From Candidatus Latescibacterota bacterium (GTDB lineage Bacteria > JAAXHH01): a stretch of DNA of 64,000 nt. Below the pieces are notes generated by a model. That model ran no database searches and was not told the origin of the DNA. It saw only the letters and a list, made by a program, of their open reading frames with translations. Where the stretch lies: contig JAJEHX010000053.1 in assembly GCA_022823465.1 (NCBI GenBank), forward strand, positions 1 to 64,000, written 5' to 3'. This document shows positions 52,504 to 61,353 of the stretch, one piece after another (position 1 is the stretch's first letter; every line of letters starts with the position of its first letter). Position numbers and translations under genes: made by a program.

Positions 52504-54030
52504 TTACTGTGGACGGCCGCCGCGTTGCGCCCGCATCTGGCGCATCTGCTGGATCAGGAACGCCCGTTGCCTTTCCTCGTCATCCGCGAAAGCCGGGTCC
52601 TCTTCCACCTGCTTGTCGTAGGCCGCCTTGATCTGCGGGTTCTGGAACATCCGCTCCTTCATCTGATCGAGGTCCATGGCCATCATGCGGTTCCCCCGCG
52701 TGCCGCCGGGTTGGCCTCCGGCACCTTCTCCCGCGCCGCTCATAGCGGCCCCCCGCGCGCCCGGATTTCCTTCCTGTGCGGCCGGTGTTCCGGCCGATTC
52801 ACTGCCGGCTCCGCCCATGCCTGTCGCACGGTCCCCGGTTCCGCCGTTCGCGCCTCCGGTCCGTCCACCCATGCCGCCGGGCCCGCCGTCCATTCCTCCT
52901 GCCATCCCTTCCGCGGTGGGCGGGATCTGCCCGGCGATGCGGACCGGCGCCCCGTTACGCAATCCCTCCTGGCCCACGGTGATGATGGAATCCCCGTCGG
53001 ACAGGCCGGAAAGCACTTCCACGTAATCGCCTTCGGCAATCCCGATTTCAAGGAGACGCTTTTCCGCCGTGCCGTCCTGGAAGAGGAAGGCGTAGGATCC
53101 TTCCGCCTCGGCCACCAGGGCCTTCTTCTCGATCTGCAGCACTTCCTCGTGGATCGCGATCACCAGGTTGACCGTGGTGAACATGCCGGGTCTCAGGGTA
53201 CCCCTGCGATCCCTGATTTCCACGGTGACCTTGACGGTGCCGCTCTGGGGATCCACGATGGGACTGATCCGGGCGACCCGGCCGGTGTGGGTCTGGTTCG
53301 ATCCCTCGACATTGATGCGGACCGATTGTCCCGGCCGGACCTGTCCGATGTCCTTTTCTGGCACGTGGATGCGGGCGAGCAGCGGATCCAGGTCGGCCGT
53401 GCGGAATACCACGTCGTTCGCGTTCACCAGGTTGCCCACCTCGATCAACCGCTCCGTGATGATGCCGGAGAAGGGGCTTCGGATCGTGGCGTAGGCCAGT
53501 TGGAGTTTCGCCGATTCGTACTGCGTCCGGGCCGCTTCATACTGAAACTTGGTCTGTTCGAATTCCTGGCTGCTGAGCAATTCCTGTTCCTGCAGTTCCC
53601 GGGACCGGTTGTAATTCGATTCCAGGCTGTTCATGTTCACTTCCCGCTCCTGCAGCGTCAGTTCCAGCACGTCGGTGTCGAGCTGGGCCAGCGGCTGGCC
53701 TTCCTCCACGCGGTCGCCCTCCTCGACCAGGATGGTCTTCACGAGTCCCTGCGTGCGGGATACGACGTCCACGTGCCGCTCCGCCTCGAGCGACGTATAG
53801 GTAAGCAGGGTCGCCGCGATATTTCCCCGGTCCACGGTTTTCACCTCGACCGGTATGGAGGCGCCGGTGCGCGCCGGACCGCCCATGCCGCCCATGCCGG
53901 GCCGGCCGCCGCGCTGATTCTGGGCCGCGCTTTCCTCCGCTTCCTCTTCGCCGCCGCACGCCAGCGTACCCGCCATGGCCAACGCGATCGACCAGTACGC
54001 CAGTTTTCTCATCCCAAACCGCTTGAACAT
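52504..54030 (-). CDS. RND efflux periplasmic adaptor (membrane fusion protein), lipoprotein
   Basis: 508 residues from ATG 54030 with GAAGGAG upstream. Lipobox LAMAGTLAC gives an N-terminal lipid anchor. The HlyD/AcrA core is clear: a biotinyl-lipoyl half (GLVKTILVEEGDRVEEGQPL), a helical hairpin, the second half (ATIRSPFSGIITERLIEVGN) and beta-barrel domains up to about residue 370. A Gly/Met/Ala-rich low-complexity stretch (about 385-450) is followed by a helical tail (MDLDQMKERMFQNPQIKAAY to the end) not usual in adaptors. It bridges the permeases to an outer-membrane channel not found in the window. Confidence 0.93.
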   Translation of the reverse strand: MFKRFGMRKLAYWSIALAMAGTLACGGEEEAEESAAQNQRGGRPGMGGMGGPARTGASIPVEVKTVDRGNIAATLLTYTSLEAERHVDVVSRTQGLVKTILVEEGDRVEEGQPLAQLDTDVLELTLQEREVNMNSLESNYNRSRELQEQELLSSQEFEQTKFQYEAARTQYESAKLQLAYATIRSPFSGIITERLIEVGNLVNANDVVFRTADLDPLLARIHVPEKDIGQVRPGQSVRINVEGSNQTHTGRVARISPIVDPQSGTVKVTVEIRDRRGTLRPGMFTTVNLVIAIHEEVLQIEKKALVAEAEGSYAFLFQDGTAEKRLLEIGIAEGDYVEVLSGLSDGDSIITVGQEGLRNGAPVRIAGQIPPTAEGMAGGMDGGPGGMGGRTGGANGGTGDRATGMGGAGSESAGTPAAQEGNPGARGAAMSGAGEGAGGQPGGTRGNRMMAMDLDQMKERMFQNPQIKAAYDKQVEEDPAFADDEERQRAFLIQQMRQMRAQRGGRPQ

Positions 54031-54191
54031 GAACTGCTCCTTCAAATGTAAGATCCGGTGCACTCCGGTCTCGTGGTCAATCCGCCCGTCCAGTGGGCTC
54101 GCCCTTTCTGCCTCGCCTGGATCCGGTTGTTCCCGCGCGTCGATACAGCCGGTTCAATGGCGCGCCTTCTCGCTCTCGCAGGCCCGTCCTG

Positions 54192-54650
54192 CTATCTCCG
54201 CCGGTACCCGTTCCGGAACCTGTCCTTGATCATGGTGAAGAACTTCGTCTGCTGATCCGGGGTCAACACTTCCTTGTGCGCCAGGATGTATTCAAAAACG
54301 ATGGCCTCCCGCTCGGCCTGCAGCGAATCCATCTGCGCCTTGATCACCTGGATCTCCCCGCGGTCGGCATCCGGTATCATGAGCAGATCGTACAGCCGGT
54401 CTCGCCTGTCGCGATACGCTTCCCGGTAGGGCGTCATCCGGTCTCCGAGTTCGGTGCGCATTGCCCGGACCTGTTCCGCCTGGGCTTCGGTGAGGCCGAG
54501 CCGTTCGGTTATGGACATCCGGGCCTCGCGCCGGCCTTCGCGGCCGCGCCGCTCGTCGTCGCCCCAACGGTGATATGCTCGGGTCGCCAGCGAAGCGAGG
54601 TTGATGACCGTCAGCAGGACCACGCCCCATATGATCAGCTTTTTCTTCAT
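54192..54650 (-). CDS. Periplasmic heavy-metal-sensor/Spy-CpxP-like protein
   Basis: 152 residues. One N-terminal membrane or signal segment (KLIIWGVVLLTVINLASLAT) and a helical body with LTEAQAEQVRAMRTELGDRM and a second LTPDQQTKFFTMIKDRFRN, the LTxxQ motifs of the Spy/CpxP/CnrX-like family. Such proteins act as periplasmic chaperones or sensors tied to sigma/anti-sigma pairs. Located between the anti-sigma factor and RND adaptor genes, so it is likely a sensor for envelope stress that induces the pump. Confidence 0.85.
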   Translation of the reverse strand: MKKKLIIWGVVLLTVINLASLATRAYHRWGDDERRGREGRREARMSITERLGLTEAQAEQVRAMRTELGDRMTPYREAYRDRRDRLYDLLMIPDADRGEIQVIKAQMDSLQAEREAIVFEYILAHKEVLTPDQQTKFFTMIKDRFRNGYRRR

Positions 54651-54712
54651 CCTGTCGTATCGTCCCTTGTGAATAGCGTTGGATTACGCGACAACCGCTC
54701 CAAAGCCTGCGT

Positions 54713-55207
54713 TCACCTTGCCGGATCGTCCAGGGCTTCATCCCAGTCCAGCAACAGGTAATCCTGGCCGACGGATTCGGTGGAGCCCTCCTGCAAGTCT
54801 TCGGCCAACGTGTATGCCAGTTCGTTCGTTTCCGCGGGCGGCGCATCCACCTGCGCCGATTCACCGTTGGGACCGCTGCCGAGATAGGCGCCAATCAGGA
54901 TGCCCACGGCCAGCGTGGCCGCCATCAGCGCCGGACGGGCGAGCCAGTCCAGCTTCGACACGACCGTCGGACCGGGTTCGACCGGTGCTTCGCCCCGGAG
55001 AGCCGCCTCGAAGCGCGTACGTAGCCGCAGGGTTGGTCCGGGTACACTCAAAAGGGAGTCGGAATCCCAGGCCGCGCGCAACGCGTTCACCCGCTCCCGG
55101 CATTGGGGACAGGAACGCAGGTGCTCTTCGCACTGTGCCTGTTCTCCCGGTGGCAGATCCCCGTCGATGTAGAGAAAGAACCGATCTTCGACGAAACGAT
55201 GTTTCAT
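54713..55207 (-). CDS. Anti-sigma factor with zinc-finger (zf-HC2) and membrane anchor
   Basis: 164 residues. N-terminal zinc-binding domain: FFLYIDGDLPPGEQAQCEEH followed by LRSCPQC. One membrane segment near residues 91-110 (LMAATLAVGILIGAYLG) and an acidic periplasmic tail. This architecture binds and inhibits an ECF sigma factor until an envelope signal arrives. The cognate sigma gene is upstream (55405-55983), separated by 197 bp. Confidence 0.9.
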   Translation of the reverse strand: MKHRFVEDRFFLYIDGDLPPGEQAQCEEHLRSCPQCRERVNALRAAWDSDSLLSVPGPTLRLRTRFEAALRGEAPVEPGPTVVSKLDWLARPALMAATLAVGILIGAYLGSGPNGESAQVDAPPAETNELAYTLAEDLQEGSTESVGQDYLLLDWDEALDDPAR

Positions 55208-55404
55208 GGTAGACTTCCGCGTGATAGGTAGCGTTGTGTTTTACTCGCCGTCTGCGTTGTCCGGGCGGCCGGGAGGCTTGAGCGCCGCGGTCAAACCGTG
55301 CCGCCATCGCCCGTTGTCATCTCCTTCTTATACGCTTAGACAACCCGTCCGCCCAATCCATTCGGTTTTTGTGTATCGCTTCGTAGCATGTCGCCGCCGA
55401 TGAT

Positions 55405-55983
55405 TTACAGTTCGTCGAGGCGTGGCCGCAGGCGCTTGCCCAGGCTGACCTTGGCACGGTGCAGCAAGGACTCCACCGCAGAAGGCGAACAGTCCATGGT
55501 TTCGGCGATGGCCTTGTAGGGCATGCGCTCGAAATGGGCGAGGATCAGGGCGGTGCGCTGTCTCTCGGGGAGTGCGTCGATGGCCTCCCCGACGATGCGT
55601 TCCCGATCTGTCTGCTGGAGGTCCTCCTCGACGCTGCCGCTACGGTCCCGGAGTACCGTAGTCTCGTCGGCGCCCTCGTTCCAGAAATCCAGGGCCAGCC
55701 ACTGCAGCCGGCGTTTCCGGCGCCGGACGTTGAGGCACTGGTTGACGGCGATCCGGTAGAGCCAGGTGCCCGGGTCGGCGTCGCCGCGAAACCGGTCGTA
55801 AGCCTGCATGGCCCGGACGAAAACGTCCTGGGTAACGTCCTCCGCCTCCTGCGGATTTCCCATGAGCCGGAAGCAGGTCTGGTAGATACGCGCATGCCAG
55901 GCGTCGAACAGCCTTCGGAAGACTTCCTGTCTGTCTTCCGGCGCATTCCCCTTGAGATCGCCGGATCGATGGGTTTCAGGCAT
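55405..55983 (-). CDS. ECF RNA polymerase sigma factor
   Basis: 192 residues from ATG 55983; an ATG 26 codons upstream is also in frame, but that extra part looks non-coding. Sigma region 2: RIYQTCFRLMGNPQEAEDVT and DVFVRAMQAYDRF; region 4: LPERQRTALILAHFERMPYK and SPSAVESLLHRAKVSLGKRL. It is first in the 10.5-kb minus-strand unit and likely directs transcription of that unit under control of the adjacent anti-sigma factor. Confidence 0.92.
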   Translation of the reverse strand: MPETHRSGDLKGNAPEDRQEVFRRLFDAWHARIYQTCFRLMGNPQEAEDVTQDVFVRAMQAYDRFRGDADPGTWLYRIAVNQCLNVRRRKRRLQWLALDFWNEGADETTVLRDRSGSVEEDLQQTDRERIVGEAIDALPERQRTALILAHFERMPYKAIAETMDCSPSAVESLLHRAKVSLGKRLRPRLDEL

Positions 55984-56350
55984 TTTCCACGGCACCTTCG
56001 GGTCAGCTTGGCGGATCGGGCATGACGCGGGCGCCGCCAGACAAAACCTGGTTACATTCATGAAAACCGCAGGTCATCTTACCCTTGCGCACGGTCCGAA
56101 CGGTCACTATTATAAAAACGGCTTGCCAGACCGGTATTTCAAGCCGGCGTTTCGCATGCTGCCGAACCCGGCTTTACGCGATGGAGCGCGGACAGTTCGC
56201 CGGAATCCCCACTTCGTCCGGGGCTTGCGCCGAACCCCGTTTTCATCCACAATATACCGTTAAAGCGCCGATTTCTTGTCTAATTATGTTGACGCGTCCG
56301 GTCACGGACGAGACATAAAGCCCCTGCTGCCGGGCACGACGGAGGTGGAC
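55984..56350. other. 367-bp intergenic region between divergent sigma and PhyH genes
   Basis: Should hold the autoregulated promoter of the ECF sigma operon and that of the PhyH gene. An AT-rich patch lies at 56085-56115. A TTG in the PhyH frame at 56276 is less likely than ATG 56351, which has a good ribosome-binding site. No RNA gene or clear repeat was seen, and no -35/-10 pair could be chosen with confidence. Confidence 0.4.
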
Positions 56351-57322
56351 ATGTCACCCATTACCGACGAACAGATGGCTTTTTTCAAAGACCAGGGCTA
56401 CCTGATGGTGAGGGGCCTGCTGGATCAGGAAGAAGTGCTCGATCCAGTGATCGAGGAATACGGGACCGTGCTCGACCAGCTCGCGGAAGAACTTTTTCTG
56501 GCCGGCAAAATCGAATCCAAATACGAAGACCTGCCTTTCGGCGAGCGCATCACGAAAGTCTGGGGTGAAAGCGGCATGGTCCACCAGCAGTATTTCGATT
56601 TCACCCTGCCCCAGGGGAATATCAAGGAAGACACGCCCTTCTGGTGCGGCCCCGCGGTGTTCGACGTCCTGACCAACCCGCGGCTGCTCGACGCCGTGGA
56701 AGCCTTCATCGGCCCCGAGATCTATTCAAACCCGGTCCAGCACGTGCGCATCAAGCTGCCCGAGCACCTGACGCCGGTCAACCCCGCCACGGGACGCATT
56801 CAGCTGGGCATCTCCCCCTGGCACCAGGACAACGGCGTCGTCACGAAGGAAGCCGACGACACCGACATGCTGACGGTCTGGTTCTCGCTGAAGGAGGCCA
56901 CGGTCGAACAGGGATGCCTGACCGTCATTCCCGAAAGCCACCGCGAAGGCCTGCTCCATCACTGTCCCGATATCTGGGGCCTCGAAATCCCCGAGAAGGT
57001 GAAGGACCGGTCCGCCGCCGTTCCCCAGCCGACCAAGCCCGGCGACGTCCTTTTCCTGCACAAACATACCTGCCACTCGTCGCTGCCCAACAAGAGCGAC
57101 GAGATCCGGTGGAGCTACGACCTGCGGTACAACCCCATCGGCCAGGCTTCGGGACGGGGCGCCTTTCCGGGATTCGTGGCCCGAAGCCAGGCCGACCCGG
57201 AGCGGGTCCTGACCGATCCCGTCGCGTGGAACCAGATGTGGCTGGATGCCAGGGACGCCCTCGCCGGCCTGCCCAACCCGTCCTTCAACCGGTGGAGCAG
57301 GGACCACGAGCTCTGTGCGTAG
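56351..57322 (+). CDS. Phytanoyl-CoA dioxygenase (PhyH)-family protein, copy 3
   Basis: 323 residues from ATG 56351, with GGAGGTGG at 56341-56348. Fe(II)/2-oxoglutarate oxygenase. The H-x-D is in ISPWHQDNGVV and the distal His is in LHKHTCHSSLPN; SYDLRYNPIGQ follows with the Arg expected for 2-oxoglutarate. The N-terminal ITDEQMAFFKDQGYLMVRGL is typical. Distinct from copies 1 and 2. A TIM-barrel isomerase is convergent downstream. Confidence 0.92.
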   Translation: MSPITDEQMAFFKDQGYLMVRGLLDQEEVLDPVIEEYGTVLDQLAEELFLAGKIESKYEDLPFGERITKVWGESGMVHQQYFDFTLPQGNIKEDTPFWCGPAVFDVLTNPRLLDAVEAFIGPEIYSNPVQHVRIKLPEHLTPVNPATGRIQLGISPWHQDNGVVTKEADDTDMLTVWFSLKEATVEQGCLTVIPESHREGLLHHCPDIWGLEIPEKVKDRSAAVPQPTKPGDVLFLHKHTCHSSLPNKSDEIRWSYDLRYNPIGQASGRGAFPGFVARSQADPERVLTDPVAWNQMWLDARDALAGLPNPSFNRWSRDHELCA

Positions 57323-57413
57323 GGGTAGGGGACGACCGGGTCACGCCGGCCGCGAAGGACGCGTCGTTCACGCGCAGCGCGGACGCTCCCGTATGAGGGC
57401 CTGATCCCGCGTC

Positions 57414-58268
57414 TCACTCGAAACGCACCCCCGCCTTCACGGCGGTTTCCGTCAGGAAGTTTCTGACCTCCGCCACTTCGCCGTAGTCGCCCAGATGCTC
57501 GACGACCACGCAGGTCCAGTCCGGCAGAGATGCCGCGCGGCGCAGCAGGCGTTCGTAGTCAAGCACGCCCCGGCCGGCGGGCCGTTCTTCGAGGCGTACG
57601 ATGAGCGGCACGTCACAGGCCGCCGCGTCCTTGGCGTGGACGTTGACGATCCGGCTGCCCAAGCGGTCGAAGGCGTCGTCGATGAAATCGCCAGACCGGT
57701 ACAGTGACAGGGGATCCAGGATATTGGCGGGATCGAAGTTGATGCCGACGCCGGGGTGGCCGACCTCCTCCACCAGTGTCATCGCCCGGTCCACGGCGGC
57801 CAGGATCGTCATCAGCGACATCTCCGGGGCGATGGATACTCCGTGGTCCGCCGCAATGGGCGCGATTTCCTTCAGCGCCTCGATGAGACGCGCCAGCGCC
57901 TCCTCACCGTGATTCTCCGGATGGGGAAACCAGGGGTTCGCGGGGTGCATGCCGCCGGCCTCGGTCAGCAGCACGCGGCAGCCAAGCGCCGCGGCCAGGG
58001 GCACCCGATCCCGCAGGGCCTGCAGATTGGCCGCGGATTCATCCGGATCCGGACGCACGAGCGGCGTACCCACACTCCATACCTGGCCGATGGATATCCC
58101 TTCAGCCTCCAGGAGCTTCCTGATCAGCGCGCATCCATCCATATCGACGGACACCGCCGGCTCAAGGTCCACCCCGATCACCTCGAAACCCAGTTCCCTG
58201 ACCCAGTTGGCCGTACCCGTGGTTATCCGGTCCAGGGGCGGGACGAAACTATCCAGGCAGAGTCGCAT
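57414..58268 (-). CDS. Sugar phosphate isomerase/epimerase (xylose isomerase-like TIM barrel)
   Basis: 284 residues, beginning MRLCLDSFVPPLDRITTGTA. Barrel metal ligands appear in VSIAPEMSLMT (Glu), GVGINFDPANILDPL (Asp), IVNVHAKDAA (His) and a C-terminal VVVEHLGDYG (Glu). It resembles the protein at 924-1766 only in fold. Likely an isomerase or epimerase of a sugar-like compound; the substrate is unknown. Confidence 0.85.
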   Translation of the reverse strand: MRLCLDSFVPPLDRITTGTANWVRELGFEVIGVDLEPAVSVDMDGCALIRKLLEAEGISIGQVWSVGTPLVRPDPDESAANLQALRDRVPLAAALGCRVLLTEAGGMHPANPWFPHPENHGEEALARLIEALKEIAPIAADHGVSIAPEMSLMTILAAVDRAMTLVEEVGHPGVGINFDPANILDPLSLYRSGDFIDDAFDRLGSRIVNVHAKDAAACDVPLIVRLEERPAGRGVLDYERLLRRAASLPDWTCVVVEHLGDYGEVAEVRNFLTETAVKAGVRFE

Positions 58269-58463
58269 TGGTTACCCGGGGTGATCAAATAAACTTAATA
58301 AATGGAATTATTTAGAAATATGAAACAAACCGCTGTATGAAGAAATTGACAGCCGAGAATGTAATTAGATAATATATGTAGGTCCGAGGTGGATAAACGC
58401 AAGGCGATCCTGAACGATCCGGAACGATCCTGCCCAGGCCGACGTAAACCGGAGCGCATACCC

Positions 58464-59099
58464 ATGAGCAGTAAGGAATTCTTTGACCGCGTCGCACAGG
58501 ACTGGGACGAAATGCGCGAAGGATATTTCTCCGAAGACGTCATGGAAAGCGCCCTCGCAGTCGCCGACGTCCGGAAGGGCGGCATCGCGGCCGACATCGG
58601 CGCGGGTACGGGCTTTATCTCACAGGGGCTGATTCGTGAAGGGCTGCGGGTCATCGCGGTCGACCAGTCCGAGGCGATCCTGAACGAAATTAAGCGAAAG
58701 TTCGGGGACGTCGACACGATCGAATGTCGCGTCGGGAATGCGGAGGACCTGCCCATTCCCGATGAAACGGTCGACTACACGTTCGCCAACATGTGCCTTC
58801 ACCACGTCGAGCGCCCGCCGGTAGCCATCCGGGAAATGACCAGAATCCTGAAACCCGGGGGCAGACTCGTGATCACGGACGCGGACGAGCACGAATTCCA
58901 GTTTCTGCGCGAAGAACACCACGACCGCTGGCTGGGGTTCAAAAGATCAGACATCAAGGCATGGTTTCAGGCCGCCGGACTGACCGACGTAGGGGTCGGC
59001 AGCGTCGGTTCCTGTTGCGAGGTGCAATCGAATTGTTGCGACGAGACCGCCAGCATCGGGATATTCGTGGCATCTGGAGAGAAAGGCGTGTCGACGTGA
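58464..59099 (+). CDS. Class I SAM-dependent methyltransferase with C-terminal Cys cluster
   Basis: 211 residues from ATG 58464 with GGAGCG upstream (the frame is open 25 codons further). SAM-binding motif I GIAADIGAGTGFISQGL, motif II VIAVDQSEAILNEI, and the post-motif YTFANMCLHHVERPPVAI and ILKPGGRLVITDADEHEF are clear. The C-terminal GSCCEVQSNCCDETASIGIF contains four cysteines as two pairs, suggesting metal or thiol chemistry. Substrate is unknown; a Cys-dependent methyltransferase of the arsenite type is one possibility, but the usual ArsM Cys pattern is not evident. Confidence 0.85.
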   Translation: MSSKEFFDRVAQDWDEMREGYFSEDVMESALAVADVRKGGIAADIGAGTGFISQGLIREGLRVIAVDQSEAILNEIKRKFGDVDTIECRVGNAEDLPIPDETVDYTFANMCLHHVERPPVAIREMTRILKPGGRLVITDADEHEFQFLREEHHDRWLGFKRSDIKAWFQAAGLTDVGVGSVGSCCEVQSNCCDETASIGIFVASGEKGVST

Positions 59100-59163
59100 G
59101 GCGTACTGGACAGGCGGATTTCCCACTCATCGCAGCCAGATGCCCAGGATTCCGCAGTAACCG

Positions 59164-61032
59164 TTGAACCGGACCAATCCCTTGCATCCAAACATCGAAC
59201 ATATTCCCATCGTAATCTGTCCGGACCACAAGGCTTTATCGAAGACGGTCGCCCGCGAAATCGTCGATTACGCAAGGAGTCGCGCCGAGCAGGGCCAGCT
59301 GGCCGTGCTCGGTCTCTGTACGGGTTCCACGCCCATCGACGTATACGGTGAACTCATCGCCTTTCATCGCGGGGGCGTCAGCTTCGAGAACGTAGTCACC
59401 TTCAATCTCGACGAATACTACCCCATGTCGCGGCAGTCGACCCAGAGCTATCACCGTTACATGCGGGAGAACCTCTTCGACCACGTCGACATACCGGACG
59501 ACCAGATCTTCGTCCCCCTGGGCGACCTGCCGCCGGAAGAGATCGAAGAACACTGCGGCTGGTACGAGGAACGCATCCGCGCGATGGGCGGCATCGGCAT
59601 CCAGCTTCTGGGCGTCGGGCGAACGGGACATATCGGTTTCAACGAACCCGGTTCGCTGCCCGATACCCGTACCCGCCTGATCCGGCTGGACGAGATCACG
59701 CGCAAGGACGCGGCTTCCGATTTCTACGGCGAGGAGAACGTGCCCATCGAAGCCGTGACCATGGGCGTCGGCACCATCCTCGACGCCGAGCGCATCATCC
59801 TCATGGCCACGGGGGAGCACAAGGCCCCCATCGTCCGGCAGGCCGTCGAAGGCGAGGTGAGCCCTCTCGTCGCGGCCAGCTACCTCCAGAACCATCCGAA
59901 CGCCACGGTCTTCATCGATCCGGCCGCATCGAGCGAACTTACCCGTGTCAAGCGGCCCTGGCTGAACAACCACGCGGTGGACTGGACCGACCAGCTTTCG
60001 CGGCGCGCCGTGCTCTGGCTGTGCGAGCAGACGGACAAGCCTGTGCTGCACCTGCAGCGGCGGGATTACAACGCCCACGACCTCTACTCCCTTGTCGACA
60101 CGGTCTCGTCGGTCGACGAGTTGAACCGGAAGACCTTCGACGCGGTCCGCGCCAGGATATACGGGCGCCAGGACCTGTTCGCCAACAGGCGGTGCATTTG
60201 CTTCTCGCCCCACCCGGACGACGACGTCATCTCCATGGGCGGCACGCTGTTCCGCCTGTCCGCCGTCGGCAACGACATCACCATCGCCTACATGACCAGC
60301 GGCAACATCGCCGTATTCGACGAGGACGTGAAACGGCTCATCGACTTCATCGGGCTGACCTTCCGTGACCTGGGCTGCCCGCACGAAAGGTTCGACGGCA
60401 TCGTGGATTCGGTCCGGTCCTTCCTCGCCGCGAAGCAACCCGGCCAGGTAGACATCCCCGAGGTGCAGGTCATCAAGACCAACATCCGCCGGTCCGAAGC
60501 CATCGCGGCGGCGTCGACGGTGAATGTACCCCCGGAGAAGACGCGGTTCCTGGACCTGCCCTTCTACGAGACCGGGCAGGTGAAGAAAAACCCCGTCTGC
60601 GACGACGACGTCGGCATCGTCCTGAACCTGCTGAAGGAAATCCGCCCGGAGGTCGTCTTCGTCGCCGGAGACCTGTCCGACCCCCACGGCACCCACCGCG
60701 TGTGCAAGGAGGTCATCGACCAGGCTCTCGCCGTCTACGATGGGCCGGCGCCTGAAGTGTGGCTTTACCGCGGCGCCTGGCAGGAGTGGGAAGTGGACGA
60801 GGCGGACGTTTTCATCCCCCTTTCCTATGAAGACCTCCAGCGCAAGATCCAGGCCATCTTCCGACACGAGTCCCAGAAGGACACCGCCATGTTCCCGGGC
60901 GCGTATGACGAACGTGAGTTCTGGGAGCGCGTGCAGGACCGCAATACCCACACGGCCCGGCGCCTGGACAAACTGGGATTTCCCCAGTACTACGCCATGG
61001 AAGCCTTCGTCCTGGAAAGCGGTGGGTCTTAA
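59164..61032 (+). CDS. Glucosamine-6-phosphate deaminase fused to PIG-L (LmbE) deacetylase domain
   Basis: 622 residues. Residues 15-270 are NagB-like: VLGLCTGSTPIDVYGELIAF, VTFNLDEYYPMSRQSTQSYH and GRTGHIGFNEPGS, with the catalytic Asp and His-Asp/Glu residues. From about 340 the PIG-L domain starts with ICFSPHPDDDVISMGGTLFR and holds ALAV..PHGTHRVC-type zinc ligands (DLSDPHGTHRVCKEVIDQAL). The N-terminal half makes fructose 6-phosphate and ammonia from glucosamine 6-phosphate; the second may deacetylate an N-acetylated sugar, so one chain could run two steps of amino-sugar use. TTG 59164 is an uncertain start; no good ribosome-binding site is seen. Confidence 0.92.
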   Translation: MNRTNPLHPNIEHIPIVICPDHKALSKTVAREIVDYARSRAEQGQLAVLGLCTGSTPIDVYGELIAFHRGGVSFENVVTFNLDEYYPMSRQSTQSYHRYMRENLFDHVDIPDDQIFVPLGDLPPEEIEEHCGWYEERIRAMGGIGIQLLGVGRTGHIGFNEPGSLPDTRTRLIRLDEITRKDAASDFYGEENVPIEAVTMGVGTILDAERIILMATGEHKAPIVRQAVEGEVSPLVAASYLQNHPNATVFIDPAASSELTRVKRPWLNNHAVDWTDQLSRRAVLWLCEQTDKPVLHLQRRDYNAHDLYSLVDTVSSVDELNRKTFDAVRARIYGRQDLFANRRCICFSPHPDDDVISMGGTLFRLSAVGNDITIAYMTSGNIAVFDEDVKRLIDFIGLTFRDLGCPHERFDGIVDSVRSFLAAKQPGQVDIPEVQVIKTNIRRSEAIAAASTVNVPPEKTRFLDLPFYETGQVKKNPVCDDDVGIVLNLLKEIRPEVVFVAGDLSDPHGTHRVCKEVIDQALAVYDGPAPEVWLYRGAWQEWEVDEADVFIPLSYEDLQRKIQAIFRHESQKDTAMFPGAYDEREFWERVQDRNTHTARRLDKLGFPQYYAMEAFVLESGGS

Positions 61033-61113
61033 AATCACTGCGGGTCGCGTCGGCCGCTGGCCATAAGGCCGTGCGGGCCGTGCCGGACATGAGGCCGCGT
61101 CAGCCATAGAGCC

Positions 61114-61176
61114 GCGCCGGTCGTGCCGACCATGCCGGCCGTGCCGGACATGCCGGTCATGCCGACCATGCCGGCC
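61114..61176. repeat. 9-bp tandem array, nnnCCGGnC family, copy 3
   Basis: Seven tidy 9-bp units (GCGCCGGTC, GTGCCGACC, ATGCCGGCC, GTGCCGGAC, ATGCCGGTC, ATGCCGACC, ATGCCGGCC), with more degenerate related sequence leftward to about 61055. It lies between the NagB-PIG-L gene and the PanE-like gene. Same unit and phase as arrays at 11864 and 38738. Confidence 0.9.
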
Positions 61177-61353
61177 ACGAAATCCCGCGGCCGCTCACCG
61201 CGAAAAGCTGTTGATCTTCCGACTGCCATCCCATTATATTGCCCTGCTTGCAAAACGGCACCGCGCCGGGGCCAGGACCGATCCGGACTACGGCTCGGCG
61301 TCGTTGTGGCATTAGCTTGTTTAACGGGTAATTCCGGACCATCGGAGGCAAAT

